Below, one piece after another: positions 10,447 through 18,070 of a stretch of DNA of 64,000 nt (position 1 is its first letter; every line of letters begins with the position of its first letter). The DNA lies in contig NZ_BOOU01000054.1 in assembly GCF_016863395.1 (NCBI RefSeq), forward strand, positions 1-64,000. Direction: 5' to 3'. The notes under the pieces are model-generated. The model saw only the letters and a program-made list of their open reading frames with translations. It was not told where the DNA came from and made no database searches. This DNA is from Sphaerisporangium rufum (GTDB lineage: Bacteria; Actinomycetota; Actinomycetes; Streptosporangiales; Streptosporangiaceae). The translations under genes and the position numbers were made by a program.

Positions 10447-10956
10447 ATGACCACGGGAGGTATCAGCAGGATGCTGGAGCCCGTATCCGCGGCCCAATGC
10501 CTGGAGCTGACCCGCCGGATGGGCTTCCGAAGCCTGATGAGATCCGGCAACCGCCATGACGCCACCAGCTGCCCGCTGCGCCCTCAGGCCGACTCGGTCA
10601 AGACGGCACGCGACGTCACCCGGACCACCCTGCGCGGCTGGGGCCTGCCGGAGATCGGCGACGACGCCGCCCTGGTGGTCTCCGAGCTCGTGACCAACGC
10701 CGTGCGCTACACCCGGCACTCGATCGTGCGCGCGGGCGAGCACCCGATCACCCTGACGTTGCTGCGCCTGGCACCGCACGTGCTGCTCGCGGTGTCCGAC
10801 CCCAGCGACGAGGCGCCGGTGGCCAAGGAGCCCGACTTCGTCTCCGAGCACGGCCGCGGCCTCTACATCGTCGACACCTACAGCACCTGCTGGGGCTGGG
10901 ACCCGCTCGACGGCGGCGGCAAGGCCGTGTGGGCCATCTTCGACGCCGGAGCCTGA
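10447..10956 (+). CDS. RsbW-like ATP-binding regulatory protein
   Basis: GHKL-fold ATPase of the anti-sigma-factor/serine kinase type. The N-box is ELVTNAVRYTR at about residues 80-90 and the G1 box is HGRGLYIVDTYS at about 138-149. The ADSVKTARDVTRTTLRGWGL segment before the N-box is typical of the short actinobacterial HATPase_c proteins encoded beside XRE-DUF5753 regulators. The protein is 169 residues. The ATG at 10447 has GGAG 9 bases upstream; a second in-frame ATG at 10471 is possible because the first 45 residues are poorly conserved in type. No sigma factor or anti-anti-sigma gene is nearby. Confidence 0.85.
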   Translation: MTTGGISRMLEPVSAAQCLELTRRMGFRSLMRSGNRHDATSCPLRPQADSVKTARDVTRTTLRGWGLPEIGDDAALVVSELVTNAVRYTRHSIVRAGEHPITLTLLRLAPHVLLAVSDPSDEAPVAKEPDFVSEHGRGLYIVDTYSTCWGWDPLDGGGKAVWAIFDAGA

Positions 10957-10974
10957 GCGCCGGCGGCCGGACCG

Positions 10975-10996
10975 GGCGGCCGGCGGGTCGGCCGCC
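10975..10996. terminator. Weak hairpin between the ATPase gene and tRNA-Pro
   Basis: GGCGGCC and GGCCGCC arms with an eight-base loop lie between two convergent genes, so it could serve both. The stem is short and the region is GC-rich, so this is tentative. Confidence 0.35.
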
Positions 10997-11010
10997 AGAT
11001 TCAGAGCATG

Positions 11011-11084
11011 TCGGGGTGACCGGATTTGAACCGATGATCTCCTGCACCCAAAGCAGGCGCGCTACCAAGCTGCGCTACACCCCG
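11011..11084 (-). tRNA. tRNA-Pro (anticodon TGG)
   Basis: A 74-base cloverleaf on the minus strand. The acceptor stem pairs CGGGGTG with CACCCCG and the discriminator is A. The D-arm contains AGCTTGGTAGCGC, the anticodon loop is CTTTGGGTG with TGG, and the T-arm has GGTTCAAATCC. The 3' CCA is not encoded. Confidence 0.95.
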
Positions 11085-11174
11085 GAACGCCGGGCCGCTC
11101 ACGCACTCGGATTCTCCGGTACGCTAACGTCCTGTCGAACGGGAGAAGTCTAGACCAGACCTCGACCGGCTCGC

Positions 11175-11245
11175 GCGGACGTAGCTCAATGGTAGAGCCC
11201 CAGTCTTCCAAACTGGCTACGCGGGTTCGATTCCCGTCGTCCGCT
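11175..11245 (+). tRNA. tRNA-Gly (anticodon TCC)
   Basis: A 71-base cloverleaf. The acceptor stem pairs GCGGACG with CGTCCGC and the discriminator is T, as usual for glycine tRNAs. The D-arm is AGCTCAATGGTAGAGC, the anticodon loop is CTTCCAA, and the T-arm has GGTTCGATTCC. CCA is not encoded. It is divergent from tRNA-Pro with 90 bases between them. Confidence 0.95.
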
Positions 11246-11255
11246 CCCACTACGA

Positions 11256-11297
11256 AGGCCCAGGTAAGAGCGTCGGCCGCGCTCCTGGGCCTTTTTC
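11256..11297 (+). terminator. Intrinsic terminator of tRNA-Gly
   Basis: AGGCCCAGG (11256-11264) pairs with CCTGGGCCT (11284-11292), followed directly by TTTTTCTC. This is the most classical rho-independent terminator in the window. Confidence 0.85.
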
Positions 11298-11367
11298 TCG
11301 GCCCATCGCCCGTTTCGTCGCATACCCGGCGGGGTTGGGCGGGCGAGGCGGGGGCACGACAGTTCCC

Positions 11368-12723
11368 ATGAGTGCGGGAGTTGAAGAGTTCGACATCGTC
11401 GTCCTGGGCCTCGGACCGGGCGGCGAGGAGGTGGCGGGCCGGCTGGCCGAGGCGGGGCTGGCGGTGGCGGGCGTCGAGGCAGGCCTGGTGGGCGGCGAGT
11501 GCCCGTATTGGGGATGTGTGCCGTCCAAGATGATGATCCGCGCCGCGGATCTTCTGGCCGAGGCCCGGCGGATCCCCGGGATGGCCGGCGAGGCGGCGGT
11601 GACCCCCCGGTGGGAGCCGGTGGCCCGGCGCATCCGCGAGGAGGCGACCGACGACTGGAACGACAAGGTGGCCGCCGACCGGTTCACCGGCAAGGGCGGC
11701 ACCCTGGTTCGCGGACGCGGCCGGCTGACCGGGCCCAAAGAGGTCACCGTGGACGGCGAGCGCGTGCTGCGCGCCCGGCGGGGCGTGGTGGTGGCGACCG
11801 GATCGCAGCCGTCGGCGCCCCCGGTCCCCGGCCTGGCCGGGACGCCGTTCTGGACCAATCATGAGGCGATCGAGGCGGAGCGCGTCCCGGAATCGCTGAT
11901 CATCCTGGGCGGCGGTGCGATCGGCGCCGAGCTGGCCCAGGTCTTCCGGCGGTTCGGCACGGAGGTGACCGTACTGGAGGCCGGCGAGCGGTTGCTGTCG
12001 CGTGAGGAGCCCGAGGCCGGCGACCTGCTGGGGAAGGTGTTCACCGCCGAAGGCATCACCGTGCGCACCGGCACCGCGGCGACGCGGGTGGACCACCACG
12101 GGGCGGCGTTCACCGTGATGACGGAGAACGGCAGCCATCGGGCCGAGCGGTTGCTGGTCGCGACGGGCCGCCGGTCCGACCTGGCGGCGATCGGCGTCGG
12201 GGCGGCCGGGCTGGACGAGTCGGCCCATGCCCTGGACGTGGACGAGCGCATGCGGGCCGCCGACGGCCTGTGGGCGCTGGGCGACGTCACGGGCAAGGGG
12301 GCCTTCACCCACGTGTCCATGTACCAGGCGCGGTTGGTGATCGCCGACGTTCTCGGGGAGCCGGCCGAACCGGCTGCCTACCACGCGTTGCCCCGGGTGA
12401 CGTTCACCGATCCGGAGGTCGGCGCGGTCGGGCTGACCGAACGGCAGGCCACCGACCAGGGCATGACCGTGCGCACCGCCGTCACCGACATCGGGGCGTC
12501 CGCCCGCGGCTGGATCCACCGGGCCGAGGGCTTCGTCAAGCTCGTCGCGGCGGACGGCCGGCTGGTCGGCGCGACCTGCGCCGGGCCGTCCGGGGGCGAG
12601 GTGCTCGGCCTGCTGACTCTGGCCGTGCACGCCCGGATCCCGCTGGCCGAGCTCGGCACGATGATCTACGCCTACCCGACCTTCCATCGGGCCGTGGAGG
12701 CCACGCTGCGCGAACTGGGCTGA
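11368..12723 (+). CDS. FAD-dependent pyridine nucleotide-disulfide oxidoreductase
   Basis: Flavoprotein of the dihydrolipoamide dehydrogenase/mercuric reductase fold. An N-terminal FAD-binding GLGPGG motif is at about residue 14, the redox disulfide is C45-C50 in GGECPYWGCVPSK, the second dinucleotide site is GGGAIGAELAQVF near 190, and the second FAD motif is LWALGDVTGKG near 310. The dimerisation domain ends in YAYPTFHRAVEATL: the usual catalytic His-Pro dipeptide of lipoamide dehydrogenases reads Tyr-Pro, so the substrate is probably not lipoamide. The ATG at 11368 (MSAGVEEFDIVVLG) gives 451 residues; the frame opens earlier but adds only a glycine-rich stretch. No dehydrogenase complex genes are adjacent. 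Confidence 0.9.
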   Translation: MSAGVEEFDIVVLGLGPGGEEVAGRLAEAGLAVAGVEAGLVGGECPYWGCVPSKMMIRAADLLAEARRIPGMAGEAAVTPRWEPVARRIREEATDDWNDKVAADRFTGKGGTLVRGRGRLTGPKEVTVDGERVLRARRGVVVATGSQPSAPPVPGLAGTPFWTNHEAIEAERVPESLIILGGGAIGAELAQVFRRFGTEVTVLEAGERLLSREEPEAGDLLGKVFTAEGITVRTGTAATRVDHHGAAFTVMTENGSHRAERLLVATGRRSDLAAIGVGAAGLDESAHALDVDERMRAADGLWALGDVTGKGAFTHVSMYQARLVIADVLGEPAEPAAYHALPRVTFTDPEVGAVGLTERQATDQGMTVRTAVTDIGASARGWIHRAEGFVKLVAADGRLVGATCAGPSGGEVLGLLTLAVHARIPLAELGTMIYAYPTFHRAVEATLRELG

Positions 12724-12730
12724 GCGGCCG

Positions 12731-12760
12731 GCCCCCGCCGGGGCGACTCCCGGCGGGGGC
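12731..12760. terminator. Bidirectional terminator
   Basis: A perfect 12-base stem (GCCCCCGCCGGG at 12731-12742, complement at 12749-12760) with a six-base loop lies between the 3' ends of two convergent genes, 7 bases from either stop. It can serve both strands. Confidence 0.75.
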
Positions 12761-12767
12761 GGGGCCG

Positions 12768-12845
12768 TCAGCGGGAGACCGGCCGCTTGCCGTGGTTCGC
12801 CTTCTTCTTCTTGCGTGCTCTGTTCTTGCGTGATCGCCGGGCCAT
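12768..12845 (-). CDS. Ribosomal protein bL37 (actinobacterial small basic 50S protein)
   Basis: A 25-residue, extremely basic protein: it begins MARRSRKNRARKKKKANHG and ends KRPVSR. The ANHGKRP core and the length match the bL37 protein found in mycobacterial 50S subunits, which packs into rRNA. The ATG at 12845 has GGGAGG about 7 bases upstream. It is too short for ordinary gene callers and is often missed. It is monocistronic with its own terminator. The assignment rests on recalled similarity of the ANHGKRP motif and I consider it secure. Confidence 0.9.
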   Translation of the reverse strand: MARRSRKNRARKKKKANHGKRPVSR

Positions 12846-13031
12846 GTCGGGCCTCCCTTCCCGGATGGATGTCCTCACTGTGACCCCGCCGCGCCGCCCG
12901 GGCAAGGGCCGTGACGTCACCGTTCACCGCGGTCACGGTAAAGCGTGCCCTGATCCGGAGCGCGCATGTTCCAACACGATCAGATGTGAACTATGTAATA
13001 ATTTGGGGGAACTTGTGAAAGAGGAGTGAGG

Positions 13032-13832
13032 ATGCTGGCCCAGCAACGGCAGCAGGCGATCCTGGAGCGCGTACGCAGGCAGGGAGCGGCCCGGGTGGCC
13101 GACCTGGTGCGCGAGCTCGGAGTGTCGGACATGACCATCCGCCGCGATCTCGAGGTCCTGGCTGAACGCGGGCTGATCGAGAAGGTGCACGGCGGCGCGA
13201 CCGCCACCGGCAAGGGGTCGACCGAGGAGCCGGGCTTCGCGGCCAAGTCGGTGCGCCAGCAGGCCGAAAAGGAGGCGATCGCCCGCTGTGCCGCCGAGCT
13301 GGTACGGCCGGGCAGCTCCGTCGCCCTGTCGGCGGGCACGACGACCTGGGCACTGGCCCGCCATCTGGCCGAGGTTCCGGAGCTCACCGTGATCACCAAC
13401 TGCATGCGCGCCGCCGACGTCCTGCACCGCGCGGGCCGTCCGGACCAGACCGTGGTGCTGACCGGCGGGATCCGTACCCCCTCCGACGCGCTGGTGGGGC
13501 CGGTGGCCGTCGCCGCCGTCCGCTCGCTGCACGTCGACATCCTGATGCTCGGCGTGCACGGCATGCACGTCAAGGCCGGGTTCACCACGCCGAACATCCT
13601 GGAGGCCGAGACCGACCGCGAGCTGATCGACGCCGCCCAGCGGCTGGTCGTGCTGGCCGACCACACCAAGTGGGCCACCGTGGGAATCAGCACGATCGCC
13701 CCGCTCGACCGCGCGGACATGGTGATCAGCGATCCCGGCCTGCCGGAGGACGCCCGGATCGCGCTCGGCGAGCGGGCCTGCGACGTGCTGATCGCCGATC
13801 TGGCCGATCCGGCCGAGGCGGTGGCCCGATGA
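13032..13832 (+). CDS. DeoR/GlpR-family transcriptional regulator
   Basis: Sugar-responsive repressor. An N-terminal winged helix covers residues 1-60 (LAQQRQQAILERVRRQG, then VSDMTIRRDLEVLAERGLIE, the family signature). A DeoRC sensor domain of the phosphosugar-isomerase type follows at about 80-240, with ALSAGTTTWALARHL as ligand loop. Length is 266 residues. Both GTG 13026 and ATG 13032 are possible; the ATG has AGAGGAG at correct spacing and is preferred. Its stop overlaps the galT start (ATGA), so the two are co-transcribed and it probably controls galactose use. The sequence just upstream is unusually AT-rich (TATGTAATAATTTG). Confidence 0.92.
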   Translation: MLAQQRQQAILERVRRQGAARVADLVRELGVSDMTIRRDLEVLAERGLIEKVHGGATATGKGSTEEPGFAAKSVRQQAEKEAIARCAAELVRPGSSVALSAGTTTWALARHLAEVPELTVITNCMRAADVLHRAGRPDQTVVLTGGIRTPSDALVGPVAVAAVRSLHVDILMLGVHGMHVKAGFTTPNILEAETDRELIDAAQRLVVLADHTKWATVGISTIAPLDRADMVISDPGLPEDARIALGERACDVLIADLADPAEAVAR

Positions 13833-14896
13833 GGCGTACCGCGACCCGGCTGGCCGACGACCGCGAACTGATCTATTTCGACCGTGACGGCGCCGCCGGC
13901 CGCGGCGTCCGCGACACCCGCGAGCTCCCGCCGCGCCCGCCCGCCTCCGAGATGCGCCACGATCCGATCCTGGACGAATGGGTGGCGGTGGCCGGCCACC
14001 GGCAGACCCGCACGTTCCTGCCTCCCGCCGACCAGTGCCCGCTGTGCCCGTCGGCGCCCGGCCGGCAGACCGAGATCCCCGCCCCCGGCTACGACGTCGT
14101 CGTCTTCGAGAACCGCTTCCCCTCGTTCAGCACCGAGCCGGTCGAGCTCTCGGCGACCGGCGCGCTCGGCGAGGTGCGGGCCGGTACCGGCCGCTGCGAG
14201 GTCGTCTGCTTCACCGACGACCACGACTCCTCCTTCTCGGCGCTGTCGCCCGAGCAGGTCTCGCTGGTGATGGCGGCCTGGGCGGACCGGACGACCGAGC
14301 TGGCCGCCATCCCCGGCGTCGAGCAGGTGTTCTGCTTCGAGAACCGCGGCGCGGAGATCGGTATCACCCTGCACCACCCGCACGGTCAGATCTACGGCTA
14401 TCCGTATGTGACGCCGCGCACCCGCCGGATGCTGGCTTCGGCCGAACGGCACCGGGAGCGCACCGGCGGCAACCTGTTCGCCGACGTGCTGGCCGCCGAG
14501 CGGCGGGCACGGGTCCGGGTGGTGGCGGCCGACGAACATTGGACGGCCTTCGTGCCGGCCGCGGCCCGATGGCCGTTCGAGGTGCACATCTATCCGAATC
14601 GCCAGGTGCCGGACCTGCCCGCGCTGACCGACGCCGAGCGCGACTCCTTCGGCCCGCTGTACACCGGCGTGCTGCGGCGGCTGGACGCGATGTTCGATGT
14701 CGCCATGCCCTACATCGCCGCCTGGCACCAGGCACCGGTGCGCACCGGACGGGACCTGTCGTACCTGCACCTGGAGCTGTTCAGCGTGCGGCGGGCGCCC
14801 GGCAAGCTCAAGTATCTGGCCGGCTCGGAGTCGGCGATGGGGGCGTTCGTCAACGACGTGCGTCCCGAGGAGGCGGCCCGCATGCTGCGCGGCTGA
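13829..14896 (+). CDS. galT: Galactose-1-phosphate uridylyltransferase
   Basis: Leloir-pathway enzyme that exchanges UMP between UDP-glucose and galactose-1-phosphate. The active site is in the histidine-triad motif HHPHGQIYGYP at about residues 175-185. CPLC near residue 70 supplies zinc ligands, and the C-terminal half has the second HIT-like fold with HLELFSV. Length is 355 residues. The ATG at 13829 overlaps the deoR stop by four bases. In streptomycetes galT is followed by galE and galK; here neither follows, and a riboswitch-led cell-wall gene comes next, so the rest of the pathway must be elsewhere. Confidence 0.96.
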   Translation: MRRTATRLADDRELIYFDRDGAAGRGVRDTRELPPRPPASEMRHDPILDEWVAVAGHRQTRTFLPPADQCPLCPSAPGRQTEIPAPGYDVVVFENRFPSFSTEPVELSATGALGEVRAGTGRCEVVCFTDDHDSSFSALSPEQVSLVMAAWADRTTELAAIPGVEQVFCFENRGAEIGITLHHPHGQIYGYPYVTPRTRRMLASAERHRERTGGNLFADVLAAERRARVRVVAADEHWTAFVPAAARWPFEVHIYPNRQVPDLPALTDAERDSFGPLYTGVLRRLDAMFDVAMPYIAAWHQAPVRTGRDLSYLHLELFSVRRAPGKLKYLAGSESAMGAFVNDVRPEEAARMLRG

Positions 14897-14969
14897 CCTT
14901 GCCGAGCCTTGGCCTTGGTCAAGTCGCGCTAAATAGGGATCTACCATTACCATCCTTCGACACCGGCCG

Positions 14970-15098
14970 TTATGGCCGGCGCCTAATCCCAGGTGCCCCG
15001 CCTGGGAGCCGGGGACCCATTCGGTTCTTGGGGTGAATCCACTCAGGTGGTAGGGCGTCTCCAGCCCGAACCCGTCAGCTAACCCGGCCGGCAGATGG
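14970..15098 (+). promoter_or_regulatory. Cyclic di-AMP riboswitch (ydaO/yuaA type)
   Basis: The segment carries the conserved signature pieces of the ydaO class in order: CGCCTAATCCC, GGGGACCCA, TTGGGGTGAATCC, CAGGTGGTAGGG, and CCCGAACCCGTCAGCTAACC. The closing stem pairs GCCGGC near 14975 with GCCGGC at 15087-15092. It ends directly before the Shine-Dalgarno of a secreted peptidoglycan-hydrolase-like gene. In actinobacteria this class controls rpfA and NlpC/P60 genes and turns expression off when c-di-AMP is high. No separate terminator stem is obvious, so the expression platform is unclear. Confidence 0.93.
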
Positions 15099-15111
15099 AG
15101 AGGAGAGGGCC

Positions 15112-16080
15112 CTGCCCCCCACCAGTCGTCGCTGTGCCACGGTGACGGCCGGCGCCCTGACCGTGGCCGGGCTCGTGCTCGGCCCGGCATCGGCCGGCCA
15201 CGCCGCCCCCAAACCCAGCGAAAAGCAACTCAAGGCACAACTGGCCTCACTCGGCAAGAAGGTCGACAAGCTGATCGCCGAATACAACGCCAAGCGCGTC
15301 GACGTCGCCAAGGCCAAGAAGGCGGAGAAGGCGGCCCGCGAGCGGCTGCGGGCCGCCGACGCCGAGCTCGCCGACGCGGAGGACCAGGTGGGCGACATCG
15401 CCCAGCTCCGTTACCAGGCGGGCGGCCTGGGCGCGATCGGCCAGGTCATGGCCCCCGGCTACGGCGGCGCGGCGATGCTGCAGCAGCTGCAGGCCGAGCA
15501 GTCCGCCCGGCTCACCGGCTACGCCGGAGTGCGCGACGCCCGGCGCACGGCCGCCGACACCGCCGTGCAGTTGACCCGGCGGCTCGGCGATGACGCCGCC
15601 GAGGTGGCCGAGCGGCGCAAGGACGCCGAGAAGCTGATCTCGCAGATCAAGGAGCGGCTGGACAAGCTCGTCCCGGTCGCGCCCGGCAAGCAGGGCAACG
15701 GCAGCTGGGCCCCCGAGCTGCCCACCGGCGGCGAGAACATTACGGCGCGCACCCGGCTGATGCGCGCGCAGATCAAGGCGCGGTTCGGGCTGGCCTTCCC
15801 GGTCGGCTGCTACCGGGCCGAGAACAGCGGGGAGCACCCGCTCGGCCGCGCCTGCGACTTCATGCTCAGCTCCGGCGGCGCGATGCCGTCGGCCGCGCAG
15901 TCCGCCCTCGGCGACCAGATCTCCGCCTGGGCCATCAAGAACGGCGCGAAGCTGGGCGTCAAGTACGTGATCTACAAGCAGCGGATCTACAACCTCGGCT
16001 ACCCCGGCTGGCGCGGGATGAGCGACCGCGGCGGCATCACCGCCAACCATTTCGACCACGTGCACATCTCGATGTACTAG
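15112..16080 (+). CDS. Secreted coiled-coil protein with M15-like peptidase domain
   Basis: Predicted exported cell-wall hydrolase. Reading from a CTG at 15112, 6 bases after AGGAG, gives a full signal peptide: SRRC, then a hydrophobic core (TAGALTVAGLVLGPASAG) and cleavage near GHA-APK. The GTG at 15142 has no Shine-Dalgarno and would drop the positive n-region. Residues of about 35-190 form an alanine/lysine-rich coiled coil as in NlpC/P60 and EnvC-type hydrolases. The C-terminal domain has EHPLGRACDF and HFDHVHISMY, which supply the His, Asp and His zinc ligands of VanY/M15-type D,D-peptidases. The product is about 322 residues. Control by c-di-AMP fits a cell-wall remodelling role. Confidence 0.88.
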   Translation: MPPTSRRCATVTAGALTVAGLVLGPASAGHAAPKPSEKQLKAQLASLGKKVDKLIAEYNAKRVDVAKAKKAEKAARERLRAADAELADAEDQVGDIAQLRYQAGGLGAIGQVMAPGYGGAAMLQQLQAEQSARLTGYAGVRDARRTAADTAVQLTRRLGDDAAEVAERRKDAEKLISQIKERLDKLVPVAPGKQGNGSWAPELPTGGENITARTRLMRAQIKARFGLAFPVGCYRAENSGEHPLGRACDFMLSSGGAMPSAAQSALGDQISAWAIKNGAKLGVKYVIYKQRIYNLGYPGWRGMSDRGGITANHFDHVHISMY

Positions 16081-16478
16081 CCGTCCTCGGCCGTCTCGCC
16101 CGCGCCGGGCCGGGCGAGACGGGCGGCGAGCCTGCGCGGGGCGACGGCCAGGAACGCCTCGGTGACCAGCTCGTCGATCTCGGCCCAGTCGACCGGCACG
16201 TCGAGGTAGACGCCGAGCCAGCCGCGGTGCCCGACATAGGGCGGGCGGAAGAAGCGGGCCGGGTGCGCGGCGACCAGGGCCTCCTGCGCGCCGGGCGGCG
16301 CCGCGCACCAGAATGCCAGCCGATCGTCGTGATGATGGTCGGCGAACATGACGAACAACTTCTTGCCGCCGACGAACCAGCTCGGCTCGCCGTGGCTGGG
16401 CCGCTCGGCGGCCTCGGGCAGCGCCAGGCAGCGTCGCCGGAGTTCGGCCAGCGCCACCGCCGGATCGGGTGTCTCCAC
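16077..16478 (-). CDS. MmcQ/YjbR-family protein
   Basis: Small cytoplasmic alpha/beta protein of 133 residues. The family signature is seen in LRRRCLALPEAAERPSHGEP, then SWFVGGKKLFVMF, HPARFFRPPYVGHRGWLGV near 85-100, and a C-terminal helix with VTEAFLAVAPRRLAARL. The fold resembles a double-wing DNA-binding domain, but the biochemical role of the family is not settled. The start is a GTG at 16478 with little Shine-Dalgarno. Its stop overlaps the stop of the convergent hydrolase gene by 3 bases. It is unlikely to be linked in function to its neighbours. Confidence 0.85.
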   Translation of the reverse strand: METPDPAVALAELRRRCLALPEAAERPSHGEPSWFVGGKKLFVMFADHHHDDRLAFWCAAPPGAQEALVAAHPARFFRPPYVGHRGWLGVYLDVPVDWAEIDELVTEAFLAVAPRRLAARLARPGAGETAEDG

Positions 16479-16517
16479 CGGGCCACCCTAAGCCATCGAG
16501 CAGATGTTCGAGAACGG

Positions 16518-17822
16518 TCAGCCGTTCAGCCGGATCGGGTTGACGATGTCGGCGTAGAGGAGCAGGGTGCCCATCACCAGCAGCACCAGGGCCATCGCGT
16601 AGGTCAGCGGCAGCGCCTTGGCGATGTCCACGTATCCCGGCATCGGATGGCGGCGCACCCGGGCGTAGCCGCGCTTGAGCCCCTCCCACAGGGCGCCGGC
16701 GATCTGCCCGCCGTCCAGCGGCATCAGCGGGATGAGGTTGAACAAGCCGATGGCCAGGTTCACCCCGGCGAGCAGCTGGATCAGTGCGGCGATCTTGTTC
16801 TCGGTGGGCGCGGAGGACGCGGCGATCTCGCCGCCGATCCGGCCCGCGCCGACGATGCTGACCGGGCTGTTGAGGTCGCGCTCGGCCCCGCCGAAGGCCG
16901 CCTGCCACACCCCGACCAGCCGCTCGGGGATGCGGGTCAGCGCCACCGCGGTGCGCTTGGTGAACTCCCACATTTGGACCACGACGACACCGGGCCCCTG
17001 CCGCTCGACGACGACCGTCGGGGACACGCCGAGGAAGCCGACCCGCTCGGTCTTGGTCGGGTCGTCCAGGGACGGGCGGTCCTGCGCGATGAGGTTCGCG
17101 GTCAGCGTCACCGGCCCGCCGGCGCGCTCGACACCGATGGCCACCCGGCCCGCGCCGTGCGCCCGGATCAGCGTCGTCGCCTCCTCCCACGTCGCCACCG
17201 ATCGCCCGCCAACAGAGACGATCTTGTCGCCGGCCTTCAGCCCGGCCGCCACCGCCGGCGTCGCCGGATGCCTGGGATCGCATTTCTGCCCCTTGGCCTG
17301 CTCGGCGACGGTGATGACGCACCGCGACACCGACGCCACGACCGGCTTGGAGACCTGGATGCCGAAGCCCATCAGCACGATGGCGAACAGCAGGAAGGCC
17401 AGCACGAAGTTCATCGCCGGGCCACCGGACATGATGATGAGCTTCTGCCACCAGGGCTTGCGGTAGAAGACGCGGTCCTCGTCGCCGGGGCGGATCTCCT
17501 CCAGCGACACCTGCCGGGCGTTCTCGATCAGGTTCTGCCAGGGGCCGGTGGAGCCGGACCGCAGCCGGTTCGGGGCGTCGCTCGGCCGGGGCGGCAGCAT
17601 GCCGATCATGCGGATGTAGCCGCCCATCGGGATCCACTTGAAGCCGTACTCGGTGTCCCCTCGCCGCCGCGACCACATGGTGGGACCGAAACCCACCATG
17701 TACTGCGTGACCTTGACGCCGAAGTACTTGGCCGGGACCAGGTGGCCGATCTCGTGCAGCGCGATCGACGCCATCGCGCCGACGAAGAAGATCAGGAACC
17801 CCGCCACGACGAGCCAGCTCAT
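16518..17822 (-). CDS. rseP: Site-2 intramembrane zinc metalloprotease (M50, RseP/Rip1 type)
   Basis: Membrane protease that cleaves anti-sigma factors or other membrane substrates within the bilayer. The zinc motif HEIGH is at residues 23-27 in the first membrane segment, a PDZ domain lies at about 190-260 (GLKAGDKIVSVGGRSV), and the third zinc ligand is in NLIPLMPLDGG near 375. A hydrophobic segment ends the protein. Length is 434 residues, as in mycobacterial Rip1. In mycobacteria the gene lies between dxr and ispG; here neither neighbour is present, so the locus is rearranged. The ATG start (MSWLVVAGFLIFF) sits right before the first membrane helix. Confidence 0.95.
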   Translation of the reverse strand: MSWLVVAGFLIFFVGAMASIALHEIGHLVPAKYFGVKVTQYMVGFGPTMWSRRRGDTEYGFKWIPMGGYIRMIGMLPPRPSDAPNRLRSGSTGPWQNLIENARQVSLEEIRPGDEDRVFYRKPWWQKLIIMSGGPAMNFVLAFLLFAIVLMGFGIQVSKPVVASVSRCVITVAEQAKGQKCDPRHPATPAVAAGLKAGDKIVSVGGRSVATWEEATTLIRAHGAGRVAIGVERAGGPVTLTANLIAQDRPSLDDPTKTERVGFLGVSPTVVVERQGPGVVVVQMWEFTKRTAVALTRIPERLVGVWQAAFGGAERDLNSPVSIVGAGRIGGEIAASSAPTENKIAALIQLLAGVNLAIGLFNLIPLMPLDGGQIAGALWEGLKRGYARVRRHPMPGYVDIAKALPLTYAMALVLLVMGTLLLYADIVNPIRLNG

Positions 17823-18070
17823 AGGTGCTACTCCAACCCGTGGTGAAGACGCTGCCGTTTACCTTGCCCGGTCCGAGCGTAACCGAACTCGGCGACGGCT
17901 CCGGCCGGATCGGCCGGGCGGCCAGGGGCGGACGGTCCGGAAAGGTCACTTGCATGAGCACGATGGAACAGAGAAACTGCCTTGACGGTATGCAATCATG
18001 TAGACACCGTGCGATATGAATGGCCTAACCGATATTTGCCGGATCTGGGTGAGTCCAGCAGAGGAGCACA

